Shown here piece after piece: positions 17,852 to 25,488 of a stretch of DNA of 64,000 nucleotides (its first letter is position 1; each line of letters begins with the position of its first letter). This DNA comes from Methanoregula sp. UBA247. GTDB lineage: Archaea; Halobacteriota; Methanomicrobia; Methanomicrobiales; Methanospirillaceae. Below the pieces are notes generated by a model, which made no database searches, was not told the origin of the DNA, and saw only the letters and a program-made list of their open reading frames with translations. Where the stretch lies: the NCBI GenBank assembly GCA_002495055.1, contig DADR01000067.1:1-64000 (forward strand), written 5' to 3'. The translations under genes were made by a program, and so were the position numbers.

Positions 17852-18388
17852 ATGGGATTTTTAGGCAAAATTGGAGATGTATTTTACAAAATTGAGTATC
17901 ACACTTCAGATGCGCCTGAGATAAAAGGAAAACGATTCGAAGATCATGTTGAGAATCTATTCTCAAAACAATATTTTAAAATTATTGAAAAGACGCATTC
18001 ACACAAAACAAATGCTGAAAGGTATGTTGAAAGTAGTAAAAATCCGGATTTTATTTTCGAATATATGCCGACACGGGAAAAGTTCGCTGTCGAGTGTAAA
18101 TTCAGAACTCAATTAAACAACCAAAATCAGTTGGAGTGGTCTTACCCTGCGCAACTTAAGCGATACCAGGACTTTGCTTATCACCGCAAGATTCCAGTTT
18201 ACATAGTCATTGGGTTAGAACTGATATTCGGCGATAAAAATGATCCTGATTATGAAGAAACAGAATCGTTTATGTTCAATCTTCCATTAGGAGCAGCAAA
18301 ATATCCAGCTCTTTATGAGAGTATTTTTGCAAAGTATGAGAGAGATTATGACAAACCGTTTTTTTGGAAAAATGGAAAATTGTATTGA
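17852..18388 (+). CDS. PD-(D/E)XK-superfamily nuclease-like protein
   Basis: A 178-residue protein with the pattern of a restriction-endonuclease fold: G-K-R-F-E (26-30, helix glutamate Glu30), N-P-D-F-I-F-E (64-70, Asp66) and V-E-C-K-F (80-84, Glu81-x-Lys83). The middle contains YPAQLKRYQDFA and the strand PVYIVIGLEL, typical of a compact Mrr/Holliday-junction-like core without a separate DNA-binding domain. It could nick or cut DNA, or hold a structural role. TATA-like sequence (17816-17830) about 25-30 bases before the ATG, and no Shine-Dalgarno site, suggest a leaderless start. A/T-rich composition as in its neighbours. Target specificity is unknown. Confidence 0.6.
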   Translation: MGFLGKIGDVFYKIEYHTSDAPEIKGKRFEDHVENLFSKQYFKIIEKTHSHKTNAERYVESSKNPDFIFEYMPTREKFAVECKFRTQLNNQNQLEWSYPAQLKRYQDFAYHRKIPVYIVIGLELIFGDKNDPDYEETESFMFNLPLGAAKYPALYESIFAKYERDYDKPFFWKNGKLY

Positions 18389-18394
18389 GGTTGC

Positions 18395-18877
18395 ATGAAC
18401 GAAAAATCCATCGAAGTAACCCAAAAACATCTTGATTTAATACAATCTGTTGTTGAACTTGCAACTCAGTATGAAAAAATGATGGATCATAAAAGAAAAC
18501 TGGGCATTACCGGAGAAATCGGTGAGGTAAAAGCATGTTATAAATATCATATGCGATTGATGCTCGATTCTCAATCGGCTGGATACGATGCTATAGATAA
18601 CGAAGAAAAAAAAGTTCAAATAAAAACTCGCAGAAGTGAATTAGGCAAAAAATTAACGAATCAAACTAGATTAAGCTCGTTTTCAAGACATGAATTTGAT
18701 TATTGTCTTTTACTATTGCTCGATAAGGATTATGATATTTATGAAATCTGGAAAGCTGAAGCGCCAGCATTGGATTCAGTCATTGAAAATCATAAAAGAC
18801 GAAATCCTCCTTTAGCATCATTTAGACGAGTAGGGGAAAAAATCTTTGATAAGAAAAATAATGTCAAAAGTAAATAA
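18395..18877 (+). CDS. Second PD-(D/E)XK-like protein of the island (DUF6998-like)
   Basis: A 160-residue protein. A helical N-terminus leads to G-I-T-G-E-I-G-E (37-44), then G-Y-D-A-I-D (63-68) and V-Q-I-K-T-R (74-79). Taken together these are the E...D...Q-x-K active-site elements of a PD-(D/E)XK variant, with Gln in place of the usual Glu. This resembles DUF6998-type proteins often annotated near restriction genes. It starts seven bases after the previous stop, with a GAGGT overlapping that stop, so the two are probably co-translated. Whether it is active alone or forms a heteromer with the upstream nuclease-like protein is open. Confidence 0.55.
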   Translation: MNEKSIEVTQKHLDLIQSVVELATQYEKMMDHKRKLGITGEIGEVKACYKYHMRLMLDSQSAGYDAIDNEEKKVQIKTRRSELGKKLTNQTRLSSFSRHEFDYCLLLLLDKDYDIYEIWKAEAPALDSVIENHKRRNPPLASFRRVGEKIFDKKNNVKSK

Positions 18878-18906
18878 TCTCCAAAAAAAAAATTATTTCA
18901 GAATTG

Positions 18907-19398
18907 TTATTCCAATCTCAATAACAATCTCTTAACAGCTCTTGTTTCAAAATTAATCTTCTTACCCTCCCGTATCCCGTCTTTGATATATTTTAAGACG
19001 CTTCGCCCTACGCCAATCTTTTCCGCGTCGGATTGACGTATTAAAAGAATTTTATTGTATATCGATTGTTTATCTCTGAAAACTTGTGCTTCAGTCGTTT
19101 TTAAAGGATGTTCGTCAATATTGTTTGCTTCCTTTCCGATATGAATAACTTCGTCAGCTTGTATCGCTCTGCGTTTCAGTAAACCAATATCTCCCTGGTA
19201 TTTGCTTTCGGGATGGTCGAAATAATCCATAATCGTCCTGCTTAATGGTTTGAAATAGTGAGACCCGCTTTTAATTTCACCAGTTTCAGTATCAACAAAA
19301 GGAAGATGAAGGATTGTTTGTGAATCTTCTGAATATGGACAATGGGTTTGACCGTTTTTCCATTTTCTTTCACGGTAGAAAATCCAGCATAAAAGAAA
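18907..19398 (-). pseudogene. Decayed gene, C-terminal part of an unrecognised protein
   Basis: The minus strand is open from a stop-bounded codon near 19398 to 18907. The frame reads through C-P-Y-S-E-D-S-Q-T-I and G-E-I-K-S-G-S-H-Y-F-K before the first Met (19230), and has no start codon upstream, so it looks 5'-truncated. The C-terminal 55 residues resemble a small HTH-like tail (E-K-I-G-V-G-R-S-V-L-K-Y-I-K-D-G-I-R-E-G). I recall similar tails in archaeal mobile-element proteins but cannot name the family. It faces the nuclease genes and lies inside the island. A short product from Met 19230 (107 residues) might still be made. Confidence 0.5.
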
Positions 19399-19553
19399 TT
19401 AAATGGCTTAATCGACCTGTACTGGCAATTCCGGATCGAGAATTCAATCTATAATATTTCATAAAAGTGGCCTTTTTTGCGGTATCACATTATACGAAAT
19501 AAATGCGTTTATCTTTAAGGACAACAGAAGGGATTCAAAGTTGAGGTTCTAAA

Positions 19554-19717
19554 ATGACGCAAAAATACCGTTGTGGTGAGGATTACACAGAATTTTTTTA
19601 AGTCCTGCTGATGTGAAGAGTTATCAACGAAAACACGGCGGACGGATTTATATTTGCGAGTTTAAATCCGGGAGGCCCGCTACAGAACAGGATTGGCGAC
19701 CTATCACAGTGAGATGA
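19554..19717 (+). pseudogene. Small gene interrupted by a frame break in a T7 run
   Basis: GAGG at 19543-19546 precedes ATG 19554. The frame M-T-Q-K-Y-R-C-G-E-D-Y-T-E-F-F ends at TAA right after seven T residues (19593-19599). Slipping back one base, the frame continues L-S-P-A-D-V-K-S-Y-Q-R-K-H-G-G-R, then I-Y-I-C-E-F-K-S and D-W-R-P-I-T-V-R to TGA 19715-19717. The two halves together make a convincing 54-residue basic protein. Either the gene is broken, or the run was mis-sequenced, or a -1 slippage restores it. Not recognised. Confidence 0.45.
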
Positions 19718-19762
19718 GATGAAATTCAGTGAGGCATCAAGATTAACTAAGATCTAAAAAAA

Positions 19763-19960
19763 TTAATCAGCCTCCTTTCCCTTCAGAACTTTCTTTTTAT
19801 GGTTCGTGGTGCACAATTCTTTTGCGATGATATGAATCGCACAATGATTATCAAAAAACCATTCACATTCTTTCCCGATGCAGGGGATTTCAATAAGTAA
19901 ACCTTCATTATTGACTGCAGTCCCAAATTTCATGGGACAACCTTTTTTTTGCGATGGCAT
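19763..19960 (-). CDS. Small cysteine-containing protein (65 aa)
   Basis: A 65-residue protein with cysteines at 8, 27, 32, 40 and 50 (G-C-P-M-K-F, P-C-I-G-K-E-C-E-W-F, C-A-I-H, L-C-T-T-N-H) and two histidines, so it may bind zinc. Small proteins with a C-x4-C-x-W-F and later C-x-I pattern are frequent in archaeal genomes, mainly near mobile DNA; the function is unknown. It is the last gene before the right repeat of the island. No clear ribosome binding site is seen, which lowers confidence. Confidence 0.45.
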   Translation of the reverse strand: MPSQKKGCPMKFGTAVNNEGLLIEIPCIGKECEWFFDNHCAIHIIAKELCTTNHKKKVLKGKEAD

Positions 19961-20033
19961 AAAGGAAAGTCAACTTTGACATAATGAATCTTTCTTTAGC
20001 CAAGAGTGGCATTTTTTCCAGTACCTATAACCT

Positions 20034-20049
20034 CGCATTTTTATCAAGG
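20034..20049 (+). repeat. Right copy of the 16-bp repeat (probable island boundary)
   Basis: CGCATTTTTATCAAGG is identical to 16896-16911 at the end of tRNA-Leu. The 3.1 kb between the copies is A/T-rich, contains broken genes and has no integrase gene, so the element could not now move by itself. Confidence 0.6.
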
Positions 20050-20191
20050 ATATCGGTATTAAAATTCAATCCTTATTTTAACCGTTATTATTCGGGAGCC
20101 AAAAAGCTGAGCACCTGGTTCATGCTGTAAATGCCATGCGCTGGCGCGATGCATTTATTTATCAGAAATGCAGTGCGAGCGATTACGGACT

Positions 20192-20578
20192 ATGATTGAT
20201 AGGAAAGAGACCGGGTATACCCTGGTAAAAAAATATCATCGTCACATTCTTTGGCTTATCCTGGGATTATTATTCGGACTGGATATTCTCACAACAAGTA
20301 TTGGTCAGCAACTGGGGAATTCTGAAATAAATCCATTCATGATCCCCTTTGTTACGAACCCGGGTCTTCATGGGATGGTGAAAATTATAGCGTATATCCT
20401 TCTCTTTATCGTGGTAGAGGGAGCAGTACTGTTCATCGATGAACGAAAACCGGAAAAAACGCCTTTCTGGATTAAACTGAATTTCCAGACATTATACGGA
20501 CTGATAATTTTTACCCTGATGTATTTAATCTGGCTGTATTTCTATGTCGTTGCAAGCAACATACAGGTAATTGCGTGA
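20192..20578 (+). CDS. DUF5658-type small membrane protein
   Basis: A 128-residue protein with three hydrophobic segments (about residues 16-36, 60-82 and 100-124). The sequence L-G-L-L-F-G-L-D-I-L-T-T-S-I-G followed by L-G-N-S-E-I-N-P-F-M matches the conserved N-terminal part of the DUF5658 family, whose function is unknown. ATG 20192 is my choice; the in-frame ATG at 20168 is also possible, and a TATA-like ATTTATTTA near 20153-20161 serves either. It lies just outside the right boundary of the island and has ordinary composition. Confidence 0.7.
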   Translation: MIDRKETGYTLVKKYHRHILWLILGLLFGLDILTTSIGQQLGNSEINPFMIPFVTNPGLHGMVKIIAYILLFIVVEGAVLFIDERKPEKTPFWIKLNFQTLYGLIIFTLMYLIWLYFYVVASNIQVIA

Positions 20579-20703
20579 GAAGATTTTATTAAAAAATCTT
20601 CCAAATCAGGTAAGATCTGGACCTGCTCATCGACTTCTCCCTTCAGTTAAAAAATGGGATACCTGATACAGACTGTGCAATTACCAATTTTTTTCGGATT
20701 TCG

Positions 20704-21039
20704 CTATTCATGTATCATTGTCAACATCATCTTGAACCGTTGCTGTGCATGCAGTGCGTGCGGTTTATTTGCCGGCATAATAATCATCTGGCCTTCCCTG
20801 AGTACAAATTGTGCCTGTTCTATCGAGATCTCTGCTTCACCATCAATAATCGTGGCTATCGCATCGAACGGTGCTGTATGTTCTGACAAGCCTTCACCGG
20901 TATCAAAGGCAAAGAGCGTGATGGTACCGCTTTTTTTATAGACGAACATCCGGCTCACAACCGAGCCTTCCTGGTAGGCGATAAGGTCTTTGGGATCCAG
21001 GATTTGTTCAGCGAGGTTTTCGTGTTTCTTCTCTGGCAT
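20704..21039 (-). CDS. Cupin-domain protein
   Basis: A 111-residue single cupin barrel. Motif 1 is partly kept as G-E-G-L-S-E-H-T-A-P-F-D-A (one His), with G-E-A-E-I at the turn; motif 2 reads G-Q-M-I-I-M-P-A-N-K-P-H-A-L. Only two metal-type histidines are visible, so it may bind metal weakly. Such small cupins often sense or bind small ligands, or isomerise sugars. The ATG at 21037-21039 is chosen because GGTGAT precedes it; the longer frame to 21201 runs into the divergent gene. It is transcribed away from the PIN-domain gene. Confidence 0.85.
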   Translation of the reverse strand: MPEKKHENLAEQILDPKDLIAYQEGSVVSRMFVYKKSGTITLFAFDTGEGLSEHTAPFDAIATIIDGEAEISIEQAQFVLREGQMIIMPANKPHALHAQQRFKMMLTMIHE

Positions 21040-21066
21040 AGTATCACCGATGAATGTTTTTTTGTT

Positions 21067-21195
21067 TTGGATATTCTTAAAAGTACTGCCGTAGTTTCCC
21101 TTGTCAGGGATGATCTGGAAAAGGAGTACGATCTGGGAGTCCGGCATTACCGCACACGGGGGGAACTCCATGGACGGCTCACCAGCGTTGATTGA
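21067..21195 (+). CDS. Candidate small partner (antitoxin-like) overlapping the PIN gene
   Basis: From a TTG at 21067 the frame reads 42 codons (L-D-I-L-K-S-T-A-V-V-S-L-V-R-D-D-L-E-K-E-Y...) with G/C-rich third positions and ends 26 bases inside the PIN-domain gene. Size, order and overlap are those of VapB-type antitoxins, but no AbrB or ribbon-helix-helix motif is evident, there is no ATG, and no clear ribosome binding site. It might equally be chance. Confidence 0.25.
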   Translation: MDILKSTAVVSLVRDDLEKEYDLGVRHYRTRGELHGRLTSVD

Positions 21196-21664
21196 TACCA
21201 ATATTCTCGGTTATGTATTCGATTCCCGGGAACAGGAAAAGCGGCAAATCTCTCATGATCTGCTGGCGAAATGCTGGAAGGGGGAAATACAGTATGCAGT
21301 TTCGGTTCAGAATCTTGCTGAATTTGCTGTCATCGTGACAGAAAAAGTGGCAAATCCGGTACCATCTGATACCGTACTGGCATTTATTCATACAATAACT
21401 GCGTATGACGGGTGGATCAAGATCGGATATTCTGGCAAAACAATAGAGGAAGCAATTAAAATCCAGTCATTTCACAAGATTCATTTTTGGGATGCCCTGA
21501 TTATTGCGACGATGAAAGAGAACGGGCTCTCTCATATATATTCTGATGACCGGCATCTTGCATGCGTACCTTCAATCACGGTTATTAATCCCTATCAAAG
21601 AAAACAGAGTTCAGATAAAAAAGGAGAACAATCTGGCACTCTATCACAAGATCTTCATGAGTAA
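21170..21664 (+). CDS. PIN-domain ribonuclease (VapC-like)
   Basis: A 164-residue PIN domain. The four acidic active-site positions are present: Asp9 in L-I-D-T-N-I-L, Glu51 in N-L-A-E-F-A, Asp108 in F-W-D-A-L-I-I-A, and Asp126/127 in I-Y-S-D-D-R-H. PIN toxins cut tRNA or rRNA when freed from their antitoxin. The ATG at 21170 is preceded by GGGGGGAA; the longer frame beginning at 21101 has no site. The C-terminal 20 residues are polar. Archaeal PIN proteins also act in rRNA maturation, so a toxin role is an inference from size and context. Confidence 0.82.
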   Translation: MDGSPALIDTNILGYVFDSREQEKRQISHDLLAKCWKGEIQYAVSVQNLAEFAVIVTEKVANPVPSDTVLAFIHTITAYDGWIKIGYSGKTIEEAIKIQSFHKIHFWDALIIATMKENGLSHIYSDDRHLACVPSITVINPYQRKQSSDKKGEQSGTLSQDLHE

Positions 21665-22174
21665 TGCCGATACCCCGTAGATTCGGCTTGTTTCTCTATC
21701 TTCATAACAACCACATCTTGGAATATGCAGTTATTTTGCGGAATTGCTAACGATAAGTGCCGGTCGTAATCATTATTGCTACTGGTTAGAGTAAGTAAAC
21801 CAATACAATAGATCCTTGATTCAGCTCATTGATCAGCTTGTTTTCGTGCTGAATATTCCTTACCTGTACATAGAATATTTTTCTTAACTTGAAAAAACGG
21901 AGGGTAGACCGCTTATAAAACACCAAAAATAAATATCACATTGTGACGTAAAAATTATCTAATACAACTGAACTAAAATGAATGGAAAAAAAGGATCTCA
22001 TTTTTTCCAACATACTCAATGCTGTAAAAAAATACACAGTTCTATCGCATTATGGGGGTCGCCGCAATAGCGGGAGCTGAGGCATTACTAAAGCCCCTAG
22101 GAGTGTAATGAGGGACAGTTCCTGAGTGTGTCTAAGAAAAACGTTAGTACTAAACTGGTAGTTTACCCAAAAAA
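21665..22174. other. 510-base intergenic stretch with a G/C-rich patch
   Basis: Mostly A/T-rich without a usable ORF. Bases 22054-22130 stand out as G/C-rich and contain the inverted repeat CATTAC (22083-22088) / GTAATG (22105-22110), with CCCC in its loop that could pair with the upstream GGGGG (22054-22058). This could be a small structured RNA or a terminator-like element for the convergent genes. I see no family I recognise. Confidence 0.2.
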
Positions 22175-23908
22175 TTAATCAGGAAGCTCCACCGCGAGAG
22201 GGGTACCCACTCGGTCCTTTCTAGTAATAATAAGCACAAGGCAGAATAGTATAAGGTAGTCTGCTGTGAAGAGTATTAATGAGACTACTCCGCCCGGAGT
22301 AGATACTGGTGACATGTACCTACCATTGTCCCAGAATATTCCAAATGCCAGCGGGAATTTAATATACTCGAATACTTGGAAAGCATAAAATACAAATATC
22401 TTCGAGATTTCATCAGCAATCTGGACACCTCCAGCAATAAGGATGCAAATGATTGGTGTGATCCATAACATATATTGCGGACTATGGAATTTGGTACACA
22501 CTATCAATGCTACAAGTGCAATAAGAGAACATTTCAATAATAGAAAAGGATTTTTCACGGGTTTCGAATAGGTAATATATGCAAGTGAGACAAGGATACA
22601 AACAAGAATAACCGTCATACAAGTTGCCACGGTTGTAATTGCAATATTGATTCCAAGTATACCATACAGCCATTGGTAGATGGTATAGGTGAGGGTGCTA
22701 GCGAATACTGCCTTCTGCATTTCGGTCTGGGCTAAGAACGTTTCAATCGATGAAGGGTTTGCAATCAGGATTGGAACCATAAGTATGATAATCGCCGGAA
22801 CAGCAATCTTCAACAGTTGTATAACTTGGGCTTTTATCGTCGATTCCTTTGTAAAATACAGGAATATAAATGGCAATAACACCAGAGGGAAAATCTTGGT
22901 GAAGAATCCCAATATTATTGCAAGATATCCTTTCCATTCATCCCCATAGATAGTAAATGTCAATGCTACCAATACCAGACACACCGGCATTGCTTCAAAT
23001 GATGTGAACATGAAATAGCCTGCAGAGAATGCGGTAGCGAATAAAAATCCTGCAACGAATGCTTTCTTGGGATTGTTGTAAATTTTGTTTGCGATTAAAT
23101 ATACACAGGTTAACGAGATTGCATCACAGATTGCCATCAGTTCATAGAACATCAGATTAAATGCTTCTCTGTTCTGAAGAATGCCTGAAACAAATGCTGA
23201 TATGTATACTGGAATTACCATCAGGATCGGATATTCCCATTCGTAATTGATATAGGGGAGTTGTCCCTGAGCTAATGGGATTACAAGGGTTTCATAATAG
23301 ACGTTCAACGCCCATGTATCAACGTAGTTTTTGAAATAAAATATTGTTATAACGAACACTAAAATCTTGACAAGGATTGAAATGACAATCAGTGTAGCAA
23401 TGGATTTTACTACTGGAGATAGTATCCCTTCATTATTGGATCCCACCCCAGTATCATCAGATTTAAAATTTTCCCGGTACATCCACCAGCCAATGATGAG
23501 AATAATCGGGACACCAACAGGAATGGCAAAACCACCAAAAAAACGACTTACTGCTGATAAACCGAGAAAGATTCCACCGCTCATTGTAAAATACGATGCA
23601 GTCCTGATTTCGCAGGATTCTCGATTGATAGAAGCAATAATCGAAATACAAAGTCCGAAAAGGAGAATTACGACCCCGACAATCCAGAAAAAGGTTGCAA
23701 CAATATTATACCATCCCGTAGTCTGGCCAAGAAAAATATAAACAATATCTTTGTAACTAAAAATCAGACTGGTCCCATAATCAGATTGCTGATATCTGAA
23801 GAACGCCCACTGTACATCGACAAGAAGCCAGTCTCCCCACATATAGATATTCAGAGGCAACAAAAAAATAAGGAATTGGAATAGGAGTGGAAAACTGTAC
23901 TTGGTCAT
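22175..23908 (-). CDS. Polytopic membrane protein, GT-C / GT87-like glycosyltransferase candidate
   Basis: A 577-residue protein with at least 12 hydrophobic segments. Around residues 210-240 it reads Y-Y-E-T-L-V-I-P-L-A-Q-G-Q-L-P-Y-I-N-Y-E-W-E-Y-P, very like the acidic-aromatic loop of GT87 (DUF2029) mannosyltransferases, which use polyprenyl-phosphate sugars at the outer face of the membrane. Archaeal members serve in N-glycan or lipid-sugar synthesis. No other glycosylation gene is beside it. Composition is A/T-richer than the metabolic genes nearby, hinting at transfer. Alternatives within the GT-C clan are possible. Confidence 0.65.
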   Translation of the reverse strand: MTKYSFPLLFQFLIFLLPLNIYMWGDWLLVDVQWAFFRYQQSDYGTSLIFSYKDIVYIFLGQTTGWYNIVATFFWIVGVVILLFGLCISIIASINRESCEIRTASYFTMSGGIFLGLSAVSRFFGGFAIPVGVPIILIIGWWMYRENFKSDDTGVGSNNEGILSPVVKSIATLIVISILVKILVFVITIFYFKNYVDTWALNVYYETLVIPLAQGQLPYINYEWEYPILMVIPVYISAFVSGILQNREAFNLMFYELMAICDAISLTCVYLIANKIYNNPKKAFVAGFLFATAFSAGYFMFTSFEAMPVCLVLVALTFTIYGDEWKGYLAIILGFFTKIFPLVLLPFIFLYFTKESTIKAQVIQLLKIAVPAIIILMVPILIANPSSIETFLAQTEMQKAVFASTLTYTIYQWLYGILGINIAITTVATCMTVILVCILVSLAYITYSKPVKNPFLLLKCSLIALVALIVCTKFHSPQYMLWITPIICILIAGGVQIADEISKIFVFYAFQVFEYIKFPLAFGIFWDNGRYMSPVSTPGGVVSLILFTADYLILFCLVLIITRKDRVGTPLAVELPD

Positions 23909-24161
23909 AGTAACCGGAATAAGTATTTTTACCGATACGTATTGAGCATACCGAACCCGACAGAAGCAATCCTCTTTGCAAGTCCAAGTTTAAAATCATA
24001 ATGCAAATTTATATTTTTACAAATCTATCTGGTCTGACTAAATGATATAATTTGATTCGTTTGAGTCAATATTTTGGGATTTTTTTATAAAGACCACAAC
24101 GATAAACTCGGGTGGTTGAATAGATGAAGTAGATTAATCCGAGCCGAAAAATGAGGAAAGA

Positions 24162-24608
24162 TTAGAAATAAGAATCCAGGATTACCTGCTGGACCCCGTC
24201 ACTGAATGAAGCAACAGCAAGGACACGCTTTTGACCAGCTGGCCAGTCGGACGCCTGAAATAATTTCATCGTGGCACCCATATTCGGTTTAACCGGTAAT
24301 GGTGATGTTGCGGTGCTAATCGTCAGCGAACCATCCGTGCTGCTTGTGTACCATACGGACCCGTTGGGTGCGGTGATATTAATCGCGGTGAGTGAAATGT
24401 CATCGGGACCGCCGTGGTACGATAACAGGATGATTCCTTCGGTCATCTCCATCTGAACAGAAGACCCCATAAGCTTGGCTTTCTGGATGTTCGATGGCAT
24501 ACCGAACACGTAAGAAGCAATTATCGCCGCCACGATCACCGTTACTGCGACCATCAAAATTGTGCCAATTACCGGTGATACTGCATCATCAGTTACCATG
24601 AATGACAT
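24162..24608 (-). CDS. Archaeal type IV pilin-like protein
   Basis: A 148-residue pilin. The N-terminus M-S-F-M-V-T-D-D-A-V-S-P-V-I-G-T-I-L-M-V-A-V-T-V is the hallmark of the archaeal pilin family (PF07790, former DUF1628): a short charged leader with D-D/D-E-A-V-S-P-V-I-G and a hydrophobic helix that ends near residue 37. The rest is a beta-rich head (about 45-148). EppA- or FlaK-type peptidase probably trims the leader. A second pilin gene lies 81 bases upstream on the same strand, and the two are probably in one transcript. Confidence 0.88.
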   Translation of the reverse strand: MSFMVTDDAVSPVIGTILMVAVTVIVAAIIASYVFGMPSNIQKAKLMGSSVQMEMTEGIILLSYHGGPDDISLTAINITAPNGSVWYTSSTDGSLTISTATSPLPVKPNMGATMKLFQASDWPAGQKRVLAVASFSDGVQQVILDSYF

Positions 24609-24689
24609 TCATAAAACTCCTTTCATAAACTCATTCTGAATAGAAATTCATTTAGGTAACTCTTGGGATGGAGTTATTAAAAAAAAGGT

Positions 24690-25082
24690 TTAGACGTAGG
24701 TATCAATGAGTACCTGTTTAGAACCATCGTTAAACCAACCGGTAACAACGACATGGTCTTTGGCTGCAGTACCTGCATACCGTACTGAGTTACCAACGCT
24801 ACTTCCAACTACACCAGCAGCTGAGGAATTTAACACTTCGTTAATAGATGTATTTGCACCAATAAAGGTTCCTGCATCCTGTCCTCCCTGGTACGTGACA
24901 ACGATATCGTTTCCAGATACTTTTTGAACTGAAAAAGCAACAACCTTGGTCTTGCTGATATTCCCTGACATACCGAACACGAACGCAGCGATAACTGCTG
25001 CGAGGATCACAGTGATTGCGACCATCAGGATCACACCGATAACGGGTGATACTGCTTCATCATTCTTTCTTGTAACTACCAT
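24690..25082 (-). CDS. Archaeal type IV pilin-like protein
   Basis: A 130-residue pilin and close relative of the gene at 24162. Leader M-V-V-T-R-K-N-D is followed by E-A-V-S-P-V-I-G-V-I-L-M-V-A-I-T-V and G-M-S-G-N-I-S-K-T-K. The remaining domain is small and rich in Ser, Ala and Val. I use the ATG at 25080-25082, which has GGGTG upstream; a longer frame (to 25121) adds 13 residues without support. Pilins of this kind make adhesive surface filaments or, in some methanogens, secreted surface proteins. No pilus ATPase apart from flaI is in the window. Confidence 0.88.
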   Translation of the reverse strand: MVVTRKNDEAVSPVIGVILMVAITVILAAVIAAFVFGMSGNISKTKVVAFSVQKVSGNDIVVTYQGGQDAGTFIGANTSINEVLNSSAAGVVGSSVGNSVRYAGTAAKDHVVVTGWFNDGSKQVLIDTYV

Positions 25083-25277
25083 AATTTTTAAACACCCTTT
25101 TCCAATGCCCACGTTGGACATTACAATGTATACTATCTCTATAATGATTGTTAGTATATAAATGTTTCTTTTTGATTGAGATTCATATTAAGAGAGATAG
25201 AACAAAATACAACAAAATTTCATCAGGATAGTCACAAAAACAGGAAGAACAACGAAAAAGGAAGGATAACTACGGGA

Positions 25278-25400
25278 ATGTCTCCCGTTAAGGGCACGGT
25301 ACAAGCATACGGGTCATTATTGTTTTGGAAATCTGAAAAGAAAATCGCGGGCAAAGTATCTCTAATCAGAGATAAAATTGTACTCATTATGAACGAATAA
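25278..25400 (+). CDS. Doubtful 40-residue ORF divergent from the pilins
   Basis: M-S-P-V-K-G-T-V-Q-A-Y-G-S... then K-K-I-A-G-K-V-S-L-I-R-D-K-I-V-L-I is strand-like in pattern, faintly like the opening strands of CheF-type proteins, and GGAAGGA lies 12 bases before the ATG. It may be a fragment or chance. Listed so that the 25083-25488 gap is described; nothing else is seen there except T-rich sequence. Confidence 0.2.
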   Translation: MSPVKGTVQAYGSLLFWKSEKKIAGKVSLIRDKIVLIMNE

Positions 25401-25488
25401 TACTAGAGAGGATATAATTTTAAAATGAGTTTAAAGAAGTGAATTCACTTGGATTAAAGATAGGCAGAATATGAGATCTCCTGCGTCA

